From assembly GCF_014851395.1 (NCBI RefSeq), contig NW_024040040.1:20999000-21062999 (forward strand): a DNA stretch of 64,000 nucleotides. The letters are read 5' to 3'. The translations under genes were made by a program, and so were the position numbers. The first letter of the stretch is position 1. Each line of letters begins with the position of its first letter. Source of the DNA: Micropterus salmoides (taxonomy: Eukaryota; Chordata; Actinopteri; Centrarchiformes; Centrarchidae). Positions 34,567 through 46,813 of this stretch are shown here, piece by piece. Under the pieces are notes generated by a model. The model was not told where the DNA came from. It did not search any database and was given only the letters and a program-made list of their open reading frames with translations.

Positions 34567-37288
34567 TTAGGGCCCGAGCACAACCGTGCGAGGTCCCTAT
34601 TGAATTTGCTCGGATTATTAGGGCCCGAGCACGACCGTGTGAGGTCCCTATTGAATTTGCTCGGATTATTATTATTATTTTTTTTTTTTTTTTTTTTCTT
34701 TTTTCTGCAAAGTAGGCTCAACTGACATGGCCTAAACATTCTCGAAAACTCACCAAAATTTGCAAACGTGTCCGAACCGGTGAAAAATTTCGTATTCTAC
34801 AAGTTTCGCACATGGGCGTTGCAAAATGACTCGCTAGCGCCACCTAGAAAATTGGAAAAAATTAGCCCCTCGTTCACGTTCAACCTACATGTACGAAATT
34901 TTCTGGGGACATGTATCATATCAAGACGCACAAAAAAGCCTCAAGAACCCATAGCCTAAAGTCAACAGGAAGTCGGCCATTTTGAATTTTACGGCCATTT
35001 TTGGATGATTTACACACTTCGTACTTTAACGAACTCCTCCTAGGGATTTAGTCCGACCGACCTCAAATTTGTGCTGTGCCTTCTAAAGGCATTGAAGATG
35101 AAAAGTTGTGCTATTTGCGAGTTTTCGTCAATGGGTGTGTCCGTGGCGTGGCGCCAAAGATCAAGTCTTCGCCATGACACAGGAAGTTGTTGTAACTTCA
35201 GTGTACATGCTAACATCTGAACCAAACTTTACGTGCTTGATAACTCTCCCACCCCACTATGGAGGACCGATCCTGACACAGTCAGAAATAAATACAGAAA
35301 TAAATAAATGCTCAATAAACAAATAAGCTTCCAATTAAATACACAAAAAATAAAGTAAATAAATAAATGTTGGTAGTAATTAAATTATACAAGGAGACAT
35401 AAATGTATATATTTTAATTAGTGCCTTTACTTATTCACCTTTGTTATAATTACCTTATTTATTTATTCTCCGTTATAACCTTCAACTTTATTTATTACTA
35501 AATTTTTAAATATATTTATTTATGTGTGTGTTTTAATATTTTTGTCTGTTTCATTCTTCCTTTGTATTTTTCTACCTTATTTAGTTTCATCCATGGTATT
35601 TATTTCTGCCTGTCCTTTTTAAATTTTTGTATGCATTTCTGCCTCATTATGCAAATGAGGAGGGGCTGTGTCTCAAGGGGTCATCTTCTCTGCTATTGGT
35701 GGACCAGTCAGACAGGAGAGCTCTAGGCGTACTCTGCCTGCAGACATCAACGATCTTGCCCCTCACACAGTCAGATGGCTTACTTCAGTGCGCTGAGGTG
35801 TTTAACAACTCTGAAGACACTACCAGCCATGTCTTCCTTCTCTTTTCATGTAGACGCTCCGACAGACAGTGCTTTCAGTTTGCTGCATGCATGGACACAG
35901 AACTGCGGTATAGGGAGAAGCACACGGTCAGCTGGCTGCCGCTAAATCTGGAGTGCACTCGTATTCAATTCTGTATGGTAAATTCAGTTTTAACGGAGCA
36001 GAGCGAGCTGACAGGCAGAGTTAGAGACTTTTTCTGTCCGTTTCTCTCTTTACAAAGACGCACGTTGCAGTCAGAGTCTTCTCTGAAGAGGGCAATGAAG
36101 TCTCAGTAGTACCCGATGCGAGCACCACATACATCACAATTTATCAAATTACACAACGGATATACAGTATGAAAATAAGATTGATTGGATTATACTCACA
36201 GGAAGTATAAAACCTGTTACATGCGTAACACAGTAATGTCAGGGAAATTACTTTACTTAGATTTAAGTACTGCAGTTGTACATTTGAAATACCTTCCTAC
36301 CTTTCTGATAGGAAGCCTTCTTGAGGTGGTATAAAACATTTCTTCTTATATTCTGATTTGAGTTGTGGACAACTATGACCACATGAATTAAAAAAATTAA
36401 CATTTCACTGCCCAAGTCAGCTATAACACAAGTCTTGTTCATTAGACTACATGCTGTACAGTATTTGTGGACAGATTTTGTCCCAGGATTTATTATGCAT
36501 TTCTTCTTCTTTGTTGCATGATTTAGAATAATAAGGTGAGAAATGGGTCTATTCTGAGTTCATCCCGCACTGCAGCAGCTAATAAAGTCCATTTAATCCC
36601 AAAAACGCTTTTCTTTTAGGCAGGCCTGAGCAGAAAACAACTCACCTTTCTCAAGTTGTACAGTAATGTCACATGTGTATGAAGGTGGATCAAACAAGCT
36701 AATCTTAAATGTCAAAGTAGAGAGGAGCCTAGTAGGCCTATTTATTTTCATTCATTACACAATATGAATAAGCTATGCAGACAGTTGTAAAGAAAAAACA
36801 TCTTTTTCTTCTGTTCTCTACTTGTTATAGTTACACAGTATTAGGGGTGTGGGCTGTATTAAAAGTATCCACTGTTCTCCCATGCTCTAACACACAGTAA
36901 CGATGAAATGTGTGCTGTTCTCACATTCTTCCTCTGTATGTACACATAAACAACAAGGCAGAGAAATATAAAAGTAATTTATTTTATTGTTTGGGTACAT
37001 TATTGTTCAGTGTACATGCTCACATCTGAAACAAACTTTACGTGCTTGATAACTCTCCCACCCCGCAGACATCTACACGTCAATACCGATTTATATTCAT
37101 AGCGGCAAGTGCTATGTAGCTCCACATAGGGGACACAGGAAGTGACATATAGCACCTTCATGCGGCGTCGGAACCGCGTAGGAAATTCACAGCCGCACCG
37201 GCAGAGCTCCAGAATGTGCAACTCGGCCGGCTCACACGCGGACGCGCTACAAGTGCGAGGGCCCGCCCAACGCTGCTTGCAGTTTTAA
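34567..37288 (+). mobile_element. GGGCCC-head composite repeat, copy 5
   Basis: It abuts copy 4 head-to-tail with no spacer. It has two head units, poly-T, no complete 468-bp subunit, the internal module with the AT-rich stretch, and the tail, whose end reads GCTTGCAGTTTTAA with one change. It carries the GGGCAATGAAGTCTC variant near 36090 that copies 2 and 9 also have. Confidence 0.88.
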
Positions 37289-38589
37289 TTTGCTTTCATT
37301 TTTTGTTTCTGTTTTACGACATTTCAAAAGTCCGCTTAAAATTTGCATGGAAATTAGATGGAAACATGGCTTGTGAGCCAGGCTGTATCAGTGGATGCAG
37401 TTGGAGCAGCAGATTAATTCCTATGCTTTTTTAATGAGGTATTCTACGATCACAAATGGGTGTAATGTATGGGTGTCCACATTCTTCAGGCCATGTAGTG
37501 TATATGTCTGAGTGACAGTACATTTCTTTTATTCTGTGTAGTTGTTGTGTTGCAGGGTGTTGGTCATCAGCCTGGACTTCACACCCACTTGTCATGCCAA
37601 TCTCAGTGAACACGTGTTTACACGACTAAAAGGGGATGAATTACTGCCTCCTGTTTGTGTCCAATCAGACAGCACGGAGGTCTTATACACTTTTTATACA
37701 AAGTGTCGTCGCTGGCTTAATCCCTGCAGTGAGCATGTGTGTGTTTGCACGGTCATAGATAATAGGTCTGGCCTTTCTGAACAGTGTGACAGCACTCAAC
37801 AGCTGTACAAGGCTCTGCCAAGGACCTCTCTCTTTCTCTGTTGCTGTATCTATGTCTCGCTCTTTTTCTGTCTGTCTGTCTCCGCATTTGTCTTTTTTGA
37901 AATAATCTAAGCTAATTTTAAAAAAGCAAAAATGGTATTAGGTGTATGTCAGCTCTGTCTGCTAATTCAGCTTCCCAAGCTTATTATCTACTGTAAACCA
38001 ATAAAGTGCACGTCCATTTAAAAATAAAAGGTCTACAAGAAAAATGCAAAAAGTTCTATTCAAATTTCATTACTGTTGGATAACGCAAATGTTGGCCACA
38101 ACTTCTTGGTTTTACCTGTCCAAACTTGAATGGTTCACCCAAATATTCACTACTGACCAAGGTACTGGCTTCACTCTGTATGTCTTGCGAGTGTTGTGTA
38201 TTTACATGAACCAAATAACACACAAAGACAATTGGCCGATTCACAGAGAGAAAGAGAGTACAAGATGGCCACACAATCATCACAGAGACTTACACATGTT
38301 TTTAACAACATGTATGATCAGTTTTGGGATGTCAAAGTGAACAGATGTGGTACGGGGTGTTCAGAGTGAAAATGGTGCTTTTGGGAGGCCGTGTTCCTTC
38401 AGGTATAGGTTGAGACGCTGAGACACAATCTAGGTTTTCCGCTGACAGACTGACCATGTGGTGAGTTGCCAGATGATGTCACTTTGCACTGTGGCAAAAG
38501 TCATAACAGATTAAATTTTGCTGCCGTTTTTATGGTTTCATGCTAAATGCTTCAGTTATAGGACATCATAAACAAGCTACACAGAACAG
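37289..38589. other. Unassigned non-coding stretch
   Basis: Start of the 12.25-kb segment lying between inward-facing tails of copies 5 and 6. A 122-codon plus-strand frame at 37542-37910 is cysteine-rich with a hydrophobic end, but shows no family signature or splice support. Confidence 0.4.
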
Positions 38590-38790
38590 GGAGCTGTTTA
38601 GCTCAATTGGCAGAGCACGCACCCCATGTACTTAGGCTCAGCCCTTGTTGTAGACGCCTAGGTTGGAGTCCGACCTGCATGTTGCCCACTCCCTTTCTCC
38701 TGCCTTTCCTCTCTCTCTCTCTGGCTGTACTCTCATCAAAGATCAGCCAAAATATTCACAAAAAAAAAGAAAAAAAGCACTTCAAGTTAA
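38590..38790 (+). mobile_element. tRNA-derived SINE
   Basis: The start GGGAGCTGTTTAGCTCAATT then GGCAGAGCAC resembles a tRNA 5' half with an A-box, and GGTTGGAGTCCGACC is a B-box-like segment. A CT-rich body and an A-rich tail (about 38757-38780) follow. The arrangement fits a tRNA-derived SINE common in fish. It is not a functional tRNA, because the anticodon arm is disrupted. Confidence 0.75.
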
Positions 38791-38869
38791 TGTAACTAAT
38801 TTCCATAGATGTGTTCCTCAAATGAAGTCTGTAGTTTTTTTGAGGTTTTGATTTTTTTATTTCACAGGA

Positions 38870-38985
38870 GAGCTCTTCTGTCTTCAGAGTTGTTAAACAC
38901 CTCAGCGCACTGAAGGAAGCCATCTGACTGTGTGAGGGGCAAGATCGTTGATGTCTGCAGGCAGAGTAGGAGCTCTCCTGTCTTT
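38870..38985 (-). repeat. Isolated fragment of the GGGCCC-head internal module
   Basis: About 100 bp match the internal module (compare 3653-3755), from CTTCAGAGTTGTTAAACACC to GGAGCTCTCCTGTC. On the left the fragment begins with CAGGAGAGCTC, the reverse complement of its right end GAGCTCTCCTG. It is therefore bounded by an 11-bp inverted repeat that the full element does not have in this form. Confidence 0.8.
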
Positions 38986-41049
38986 TTTATTTATTATTAT
39001 GAAATCAACTAATTCTCACTCCCAACTCGTCCCATATGGATGCTTGGTCAAGAGCCCTTGGAATCGCTTTTTAACACCATGGGTACCCTTTTAGTGTTTT
39101 TTTTTGCACGTAGGGCTCTACTGCCAAGTTACCAAAAATAAATATGCAACGTCCATTAAGACATTCAAAATAAAACTAGCTGTTAACGTTGTGAAACGTT
39201 GCAATTTGGTAAGGTTTAGACAACAAAAACTACTAGTTAGGTTTAGGAAGAGATCATGGGTTGGGTTAAAATAACTATGTTTGCTTGTGTGTGTTAAGTG
39301 ACGTAAGTTAAGTAGCACAACTAATAGCAATCAGTTTTTCGTTTCACATAGGAAACGAACACAGGTCTCCTGTGTGAAAGTCCAGTTTTTGACCCACCCA
39401 ACCACCTCCAAATTCAGACTTTTATGTTATTTATACAAGGCCTACTGTTAGCGTTTAAAAATGACGCTAAAGGGATTCCCAATGCGTTAAATACTGACAC
39501 CAACGTTTCTTGACCATGCGTCCATAAGTGACGACTTGGGAGTGAGAACAGGTCGATGAAATGTGATCTTTCTGTCTCTCTCTTTAATTTTTTCGCTCAC
39601 CATCTCTGTCCATCTTTCTCTCCCTCAACTCTTTCACTCCCTTGATAAAACATTGCTGTAATCCTGCGGCAGATGGCTGTGCTCTGCCACCCCCACTCCC
39701 AAAATGCTCTGGGGCCCCATGTGGGAGTTAAACACAGACAAAAGCATGGCCTCCCCATACACATACGCCTATACAGGCCTCACCTGTACTATTATATACA
39801 GTGACACTTACACATCTATCCTTGGTGTGGTAGATTTTGAAACCACTTTGTGCTACATCTGTTTTTGAAGCCCAAGAGGGAAGTTCAGTACTTTCTTTGA
39901 GCAACATGCAAAAATAGATGTTTCCATGCTAAGAATGTTGGGAACAACTCGTTTGAACTCTGTTCTCTGTTATCCAGTAATTCTCTGGAAAAAGGGGAGG
40001 GCTTTCTTATAGAGGTCATCATGGTGTGACCACTGAGGTTTGACCTCTTGATTCAGCTTCTTAAATATGAAAAGAAAATATTTGGGTTTTGGACTGTTTG
40101 TCAGACTAAACAATAACTTGAAGACGTCACCTTATGACCTCCCATTTTTTTAATGAATTACAGATTAAAGGATTAATTAATTCATCTAAAAAGCAATCAT
40201 GGGATTATATAATATGAAAATGATCAATAGATCTGTAGTTTCCAGAGAATTTGTTGTGATTAGTGACTTTTCTCTTGAGGCGTTAAAAACCTCAATGACC
40301 AAGATTTCAAGTGTAAAGAGTAAAACGCTACTGCACTTTGTGAGAGAAAGCCTGCAGCTTTTCACTTGACTGCACTTCCATAAGGATTTTACTGTGCTGG
40401 AAGGAGCAGCTTTACCTTGTTTTGGAACCAAACTCCTCACTTGTCATTTCTCTGTCAGAGTGGATGAGGTGAAGGGAGAGAGGGAGGGGTTCTCGGTCCA
40501 GAGACAGTGACATCAACGGTGCCTTTGGCGCCACTTATCTCCGCAGGATCTCCCAGCTGCCCTGGCATTTCCTGATACGGGCCGCACACTAACAAGCTAA
40601 AAAGATTCAAGGAAGCTTTCAGGAAATTTTTACAGTGAAAATCATGGAGGAACCACAGAAAGTTCACAAAGCAGTTTGGTCCTTTCTTACACAACTTGGT
40701 TCTGGGTCTCAAGTAATAAAAAACTATGATGGTGCTGATCATGCAGAACAGTATCATGTCCACAGATGTTTCTGTTTTTAGTAAGGAACCTTAAGGTAGC
40801 TGTTTGCATGCCAATAGATCCATAGTTTTCTGAGTGTGGTTGCTTGCACTGATTCATTTATTCCCACTTTCCCACTGGTGTATGGTGGTGCGTGTTGTTG
40901 TAGTTGGATGGAAACTTGTCATCTCAAACACCAACTGTTTTTTTATTTGTTGTGACCACTGTGTAGTTTAACGTTCAGCCAGTTTACCAGAACCATAGAC
41001 ACAGGAATATCAAGTTCCATGCAATCTTCTTGCAAATCTTCACACTGTT
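38986..41049. other. Unassigned non-coding stretch
   Basis: No recognisable gene or repeat family. A 102-codon minus-strand frame at 40455-40763 starts with a hydrophobic segment but has no further support. Confidence 0.4.
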
Positions 41050-41054
41050 CTCTT

Positions 41055-41890
41055 AAGGCTCGTGCAGACTACACGATTTTCAGCATCAGCCAATGGCACA
41101 CTACACGACTTGCCATCTTGTGACGGGAGTCTTGAAGTCGTTGTGGCATTCACACTACGTGACTGATTGGTGACAGGAGGTCACACACTACACAAGCTGA
41201 CAGCGGCTGTGTCACCCAACGCTGGTCTCCAAACCACATTTTGTCAAGAAAACAATGAAAATGTGAAACGGGAAATGACACTAATCTACACATAAAACAG
41301 CTATTGTTTGTTATTATAAAGATACCAATTATAAACAAAGAATCTGGGTGAAAGAATGGATTAGCACACGCAGGTAGCAGGGATTGTCTGAGCTACAGAG
41401 AGAGCTGGAGGTGAATAAAACATGTTTTGCGGTGAAAAGTAGCTGCCTGCTCTCAGTGGCTGGATGTGGATGTCAAGTCTGCTGACTCTTCCAGACATAT
41501 GGCATGCTAGGTATCTGGCAGGGTGACACGGTGTTTCAGTGGTTAGCACGAAGGTCGTCGGTTCAAACCCCGGATGCGCCGGCCTTTCTGTGTGGAGTTT
41601 GCATGCTCTGTATTTCTATGTTCTCTCTGGGTGCTCCTGCTTCCTCCCACACATGCAGGCTAATTGGTCTCCAAAATTGTAAATAGGTGTAGATGTGTGT
41701 GAGACTGGTTGTTTGTCTATGTGTGGCCCTGCGGACTGGCGACCCCGCCTTTCTCCCAATGTCAGCTGGGACTGGCTCCATCTTGTACGCAGAATGTGTC
41801 GTTGTGTAGTTCACACATAACGACTGGCAACGGCAGATTGACTGCTGATTTACCCCCGATCACAGCCAGAGCGGCAAATCAGGCCATGAA
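41055..41890. mobile_element. Possible DNA-transposon remnant carrying a SINE-like insert
   Basis: GTGCAGACTACACGATTTTC and repeated CACACTAC/ACTACACG motifs on the left (41060-41200), with TTGTGTAGTTCACACATAAC on the right (41805-41825), resemble fish MITE ends. The inverted match is partial. A separate repeat at 41518-41787 lies between them. Tentative. Confidence 0.3.
41518..41787 (+). mobile_element. Fish interspersed repeat with tRNA-like head
   Basis: It begins GGCAGGGTGACACGGTG, then TTTCAGTGGTTAGCACG (A-box-like) and GGTTCAAACCCCGG (B-box-like). The typical fish body follows: TGTGTGGAGTTTGCATG, CTTCCTCCCACACATGCAGG, TGTGGCCCTGCGGACTGG, ending at GTCAGCTGGGACTGGCTCCA. This is a very common teleost repeat. 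Copies are recognised by sequence; its class is uncertain to me. Confidence 0.75.
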
Positions 41891-42104
41891 CTAGGAAGTA
41901 AACAGGGAACTGTACCTCACTAATGTCTTATTGATCATGGATTGTCCTTCATTTGGTAAGGTCTATATTTATCCCCCCCAAAATTGCAACCATTTAGGAT
42001 CCTTCAATATACAGTATTCCTTGGTCTACTTTGCTTACTGCATACTGTAATGTGCTTAACCTGTTTGTTTCCAGACATGTCAAACAAAAGAGAATGGGAG
42101 CCAT

Positions 42105-42346
42105 CTTTAATGCTCTGTATTTGTATAGCGCCTTTCTAGTCTTTTTGACCGCTCAAAACGCTTTTACACTACATCTGCATTCACACACATTCTTACACTG
42201 AGCCTAAGTGCTCAAACAGAAACTAACATTCACACACATTCATACACTGGCGGAACAGCCGCCAGGCAATTCGGGGTATCTTGCCCGGGATTGAACATCC
42301 GACCTTCCGATTAACAACCCGCTCTACCTCCTGAGCCACAGCTGCC
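42105..42346 (-). mobile_element. tRNA-derived SINE, minus strand
   Basis: Read on the minus strand from 42346 it begins GGGGCAGCTGTGGCTCAGG with an A-box, then GGTCGGATGTTCAATCCC with a B-box, a spacer of CACACATTC-type repeats, and the end AAAGGCGCTATACAAATAC. Head and tail match a widespread percomorph SINE type. Confidence 0.8.
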
Positions 42347-43890
42347 CCAATAAATTTAAAAGGGGAGTATTAAGGTGATATAAAACTTGCCATTGAAGTA
42401 GATACTCTTCCTGTGCTATCACTTTGTGTCACATCTGTTTCTTTCTAAAATCTATTTTCATGTTCATATTTTATGTCTACATGAATGCTTTCAAAAGGAA
42501 TAATGTGTTAAGGTTGCAGCTTTTGACAATTCACTTGCAGAACAGTTGCTCAACAAACTGCAGGCTCTAAGGCTCTACATAAGAAAGGAGGAGCATGTAT
42601 TTTATCAATGCTTAAAATGTTATGTATTCCAATAATTTATGTGCAATTTCTTATCTGCCCCATCTCTGGTTAAGTACATTGCTACATTTAGACATCTAAA
42701 ACTACTTCGTTATGGTGAAAGTCCTGAGCGACAAAATACCTCATTTGTACATGTCCCCTAGAAATGCACATAGAATTGTAGTCAGATCAGAAAACACAAC
42801 ACTGTTAAGAAATTAATCTATTTTATGATAACACTTTGATGTTAGGTTTAGTCACAAAAACTAAAAACTTTTTTTTCCTTGGACCACATTGATAGGTACT
42901 GACACCTGCAGACTGGGAACACCCCAAAGAGCTGCAGTTTTGGAGATGCTCTGACCCAGTTGTCTAGCCATAACAATTTGGCCCTTGTCAAGGTCTCTCA
43001 AATCCATATACTTACCCATTTTTCCTGCTTCTAACACATCAACTATGAGGACACAATGTTCCCTTGCTGCCTAATATAGCCCCCTACTGACAGGTGCCAT
43101 GGTAACGACATAATCAGTGTTATTCACTCTACCTGTCAGTGATCATAATGTTATGGCTGATCGGTGTAGGTTGAAAACGAACAGTTAAAGTCTAATGTTT
43201 GTCCACAAATGACCATTGTGGCCCAATAAAAATGTCACCTGACTTCCTCTTTTGCTCATGTCATATTTACACTAGAAGGCACCTCCACTTGAGCATAAAC
43301 AGTTTTGGGCCACTTTCTAAAGCAACTGATGCTGTCATTCTTCTTTGGAGGACAGTCTCTAAATTCCAACACATGCCAGTTGAACCTTTGCCGATTTCAG
43401 CTTGCTTCAGTTAAGTACAACGTGAGCCAGAAAAGCTGACTTCCGGGATCAGGAATTTCCACAACTGTAGCAACTAGAAGCACTTTGTAAATGCTGTCAA
43501 ACTAGTTTGCCAAACACTCCCAACTAAAGGTCAACTCACTAGCCTTTTCTGCTGCTTTCTAACTAAATGACTAAAAACTAAGGCTGCAGCTGTTAAGTAA
43601 AAAAAAATTCCTTTCCTAACCACTTTTCCTTGACCTCGACAGATACAAACGATACAAGGTCAAGGAAAGATAGGAAGGAGGATTCATAAGAACTTAAGAA
43701 AAGAATCAGAGAATCTGACTGCACTTACTCTAGACTATGTAATGTTATTGAAGTGGCCTGCAGTGGTGAAACTACAATGTTCTGAAGATGGACTACAAAA
43801 AAAATGGATCTTTGACACTTCGCCTTGTGCTCTCTTACTCTGGACAACATGGTGGAAAATATTACTTCATTACCAAAAGCAAAAAGGCAT
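42347..43890. other. Unassigned non-coding stretch
   Basis: No gene recognised. A 12-bp inverted repeat (TTTCCTTGACCT at 43624-43635 and AGGTCAAGGAAA at 43657-43668) is the only structure noted. Confidence 0.4.
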
Positions 43891-45000
43891 ATATTGTACT
43901 AGGGCTGACAAATTAATCGTTTTCAATTCGAAACTGCAATTTGAAAAACGCGATTAGCTAATCGTGAAGAGGGCGATTAAAATGTATGTTAATTATCCAG
44001 CGTATCTGTCCCGTTTTAAACAGTCATGCAGTTACAAATTTATTCCGTTGTCATCCTTGTGTGACAGACCTCCTCGCCAATCACATGCGCCATGCTTTAA
44101 CTGTTACGGTCCTACTCACCAGTCAAAGCAGAGCTGAACCGACACAGGCAGGGCTGTGCCGCGGATTTGTCCGCCATCAAGTCACACTGAAGTGTTTCAG
44201 CAGCAGAGCGTTTAGCCTGCCCTACGTTGTTGACGTGCTGTTAATTTCTCATTTTGTGTGCTTCAACTACGGATAACAGCTCTCTGTGAGCCGGTTCCAT
44301 TCCGCTCTGTGCAGGTTACGTATCCAACATGGAGCATTTCAGAATAAGAGCATTTTGCCTGCCTGATTTTGCTGACTTGTTTTGTTCAGTTGTCCTAGGC
44401 TACGTAGTTAAATTATTTCTTTTTTGTCTGTTTTAACTGTGTTTATTGTTGATATATGATCAGGAGTCAGCACAGGGTGTTTTATTTTGAAAATCTACCG
44501 GATTTTCCATGCCGTTCTGTGTCTGACTTCCTGGCTGGTTCATCTGCTCTGTGCTGCTTGAAGCGGTCAAAAATAGACTGGCAAGGAATATCGAATTTAA
44601 GGTAAAAAAAAATCGAAATTTCCCATGCTTGCTCACACTCAGGGGCAGACTGGGACGGTCTGGGGGTCCTCCCCCAGAAGATTTTGAGCATTAAACACTT
44701 AATTTCCTGCATTCTGGAGACATTTTCTGCACCAATTTATGGAGTAAATGTCTTTATTTATATGAATGGCTTTTTTTTGTTGCTTAAGTAATTTTCTTGG
44801 ACAATGCACATTTGTTTCTTCTATATTTAAATTGCATTGCATGTTTTCTTATTGTGCAAATAAACAAAGCATTTTCACTTGTGATTTAACATTTCTTGTT
44901 CCAAGCTATTTTTCAGAACATATTTTAACCAAATTCGCTTTCAAAAAGTGATGGGGACATGTCCCCAGCAACCATAGTGTAAATGACACCAATGGTAACA
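43891..45000. mobile_element. Degenerate interspersed repeats, unclassified
   Basis: AGGGCTGACAAATTAATCG near 43902 looks like one end of a fish DNA element. The block from GGCAGACTGGGACGGTCTGG (44643) to GTGATGGGGACATGTCCCC (44947-44965) resembles an old fish interspersed repeat. Neither has both ends visible. The short frames here are not supported. Confidence 0.35.
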
Positions 45001-45548
45001 AATTTGTAACATTTTATGTATGTGACTGGCACACAATGCTCAATAGTTTTTTAAGAGTACACAACAAATTTGCACATGCAGTTAAAACAATGGCAACAAT
45101 CTGTTTGTCTGCTGTTACTGTCTTTCTCTACAGCAGAGTCAATTACAACATTTTTATGTGACTGTTTTCTTCCTACCTCTACCACGCTCCCTGTCTCCGC
45201 TAGGCCTACAGTAGCATCCTTCCTCCCTGCACTAGCCTACAAGAAGACCAATGCAATGCCTTCTTTTCATTCACTATAACCCTTTCCTTATCAAATATGA
45301 CTGGTTTTCATAGAAATAAAACATTGTCAGGTAATGTTATGCTTCTCAGATGGTTTTTATGGTTTCTGGAAGACCTTTCCAACATTGCTTTCACAAAGTT
45401 GGAGCTTTTATTATCCCAACCGATAAACATCTTAGAACACATTTTTCAAACATATTTACTTAGAACAATTAAGATACTTCACATTCACAAACATTAAAAA
45501 ATAAATTTCCTAATTATTCTCTCTCTTTACTCTATTTACATATTCACA
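45001..45548. other. Unassigned non-coding stretch
   Basis: AT-rich; nothing recognised. Confidence 0.4.
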
Positions 45549-45580
45549 TACAGTTAGGTCTATAAGTATTTGGACAAAGT
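45549..45580 (+). mobile_element. Fragment of a Tc1-like terminal repeat
   Basis: ACAGTTAGGTCTATAAGTAT then TTGGACA matches the well-known terminal sequence of another fish Tc1-like family. No second end or transposase lies nearby, so this is a solitary remnant. Confidence 0.5.
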
Positions 45581-45879
45581 AGTTTAATAATAGAAATCTT
45601 TTGCAGTCAATTACTGTGACTCATCATCTTCACCTGACTTATTATTATAATTTTATCAGCAATCTCTCTTCTAGGGACTTTAAACTTTAAATTCACACAG
45701 CACTTTACTTTGTCTACATCTGACTAGAACAGTTTTAAATTCAAAACAGCACTTTACGTTGTGTACATCTGACCAAGAACAGTGAACCTCAATAAAACAG
45801 TAGTGGGATACAATGAACATAAGAAGAAAAAAAACAGAAGTACTCCTAAAATTACTTCAGTCAAATGTTCTTTTTTTGG

Positions 45880-46626
45880 TTAATTATTAAGAGTCTCTTT
45901 CCATTCAGTGATGGTCAGTCCAGATGATGGACAGTACCACTTTCCCTTAATCTGTGTATGGCCAGTACTCTTACTTTTTGACTGACCACATGTTTTAAAC
46001 TGGTATTGGTAGTCGACTTTGCACTGACGCTTCTTTGGTGGCTCCCTTCTTGCCAAACGCTCCTGGTCTTCAAGTGCTGCCTTTTGCTGTCTCCATTGTC
46101 GGTGTCGATTAAAGATGACTGAAGACTGATCTGATGGCGTATAGCTGAGTTGCGGTTGCGAGGACAAGGCAGGAGAAGTGGCAGGTGGCAGATGACCCTG
46201 CTGGTAAGAGGACCATACAGGAGGTGGGGCTGGTGGCGTATGACCCTGCTGGTAAGAGGACCATGCAGGAGGTGGGGCTGGTGGCGTATGACCCTGCTGG
46301 TAAGCAGACCAGGCAGGCGGTGGGGCTGGTGAGGTATGTTCCTGCTGGTAAGAGGACCAGGCAGGAGACGTGGTAGGTGTCATATGACCCTGCTGGTAAG
46401 AGGACCATACAGGAGGTGGGGCTGGTGGCGTATGACCCTGCTGGTAAGAGGACCATGCAGGAGGTGGGGCTGGTGGCGTATGACTCTGCTGGTAAGCAGA
46501 CCAGGCAGGCGGTGGGGCTGGTGAGGTATGTTCCTGCTGGTAAGAGGAACAGGCAGGCGGTGGGGCTGGTGAAGTGTGTTCCTGCTGGTGTGAGGACGAA
46601 AAGGCAGAAGAAGCAGGCCATACATA
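45880..46626 (-). pseudogene. C-terminal exon of a teleost transposon-like family gene, with coding tandem repeat
   Basis: The probable exon start is at 46626, after the acceptor-like CTATCCTAG; the stop is at 45880-45882. The frame opens with a Ser-rich leader and HQQEHTSPAPPP. It runs through about eight 16-residue repeats of the type AWSSYQQGHTPPAPPP, a basic region (FNRHRQWRQQKAALEDQER, EPPKKRQCKVDY), and a compact cysteine domain: CGQSKSKSTGHTQIKGKWYC, ending TITEWKETLNN. This C-terminal C..C..H..C domain after a Pro/Gln-rich repeat is, from memory, typical of a highly expanded family of uncharacterised fish proteins. Those proteins also have the domains seen in the exons to the right. 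The first cysteine of a usual CX2C pair reads TCGQ here, so one ligand may be lost. Confidence 0.6.
46188..46610. repeat. 48-bp coding minisatellite with 192-bp higher-order unit
   Basis: The unit CCTGCTGGTAAGAGGACCAT plus 28 more bases recurs every 48 bp, about nine times. Four units form a 192-bp block that is repeated (46185-46376 and 46377-46568), so there was a higher-order duplication. Because 48 is a multiple of three, all six frames stay open, which gives several false frames. Confidence 0.9.
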
Positions 46627-46699
46627 CTAGGATAGTGCTGTGCCAGTGCTGATCCACTTCTGAAGCTGTGGCGCGGGCTATCACTGCCTCACCTTCACG

Positions 46700-46813
46700 A
46701 TTTTCTGTCTCCTGAAACTGTATTTTTGTATGTCCATGTTACACGGGTGCAGAAGGAAGTGCTGTTGCTTAGCGGCAGAGACCTTCTGGGGTAGCTGTAC
46801 GCCTTGCAGCAAC
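46700..46813 (-). pseudogene. Probable internal exon of the same decayed gene
   Basis: The acceptor TTTTTCCAG precedes 46813. The frame reads LLQGVQLPQKVSAAKQQ, which resembles the segment before the proline-rich region in relatives. A donor-like AAG-GTGAGG follows near 46700. It reads to a stop just past that donor. Confidence 0.4.

Noticed and set aside
38590..38680. Possible tRNA gene
   Set aside because: A- and B-box-like motifs are present, but no cloverleaf with a proper anticodon arm forms; the A-rich tail and body mark it as a SINE.
40455..40763. Minus-strand frame beginning with a hydrophobic segment, considered as the receptor transmembrane exon
   Set aside because: The sequence after the hydrophobic part does not resemble the activin receptor juxtamembrane region and no fitting splice sites were seen.
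42280..42346. Possible tRNA gene on the minus strand
   Set aside because: Same reasoning: it is the tRNA-like head of a SINE.
46109..46684. 191-codon minus-strand frame with a repeated LLPAGSYATSPTSCMV pattern
   Set aside because: It is the wrong frame of the 48-bp coding repeat; the frame with the cysteine domain at its end is the supported one.
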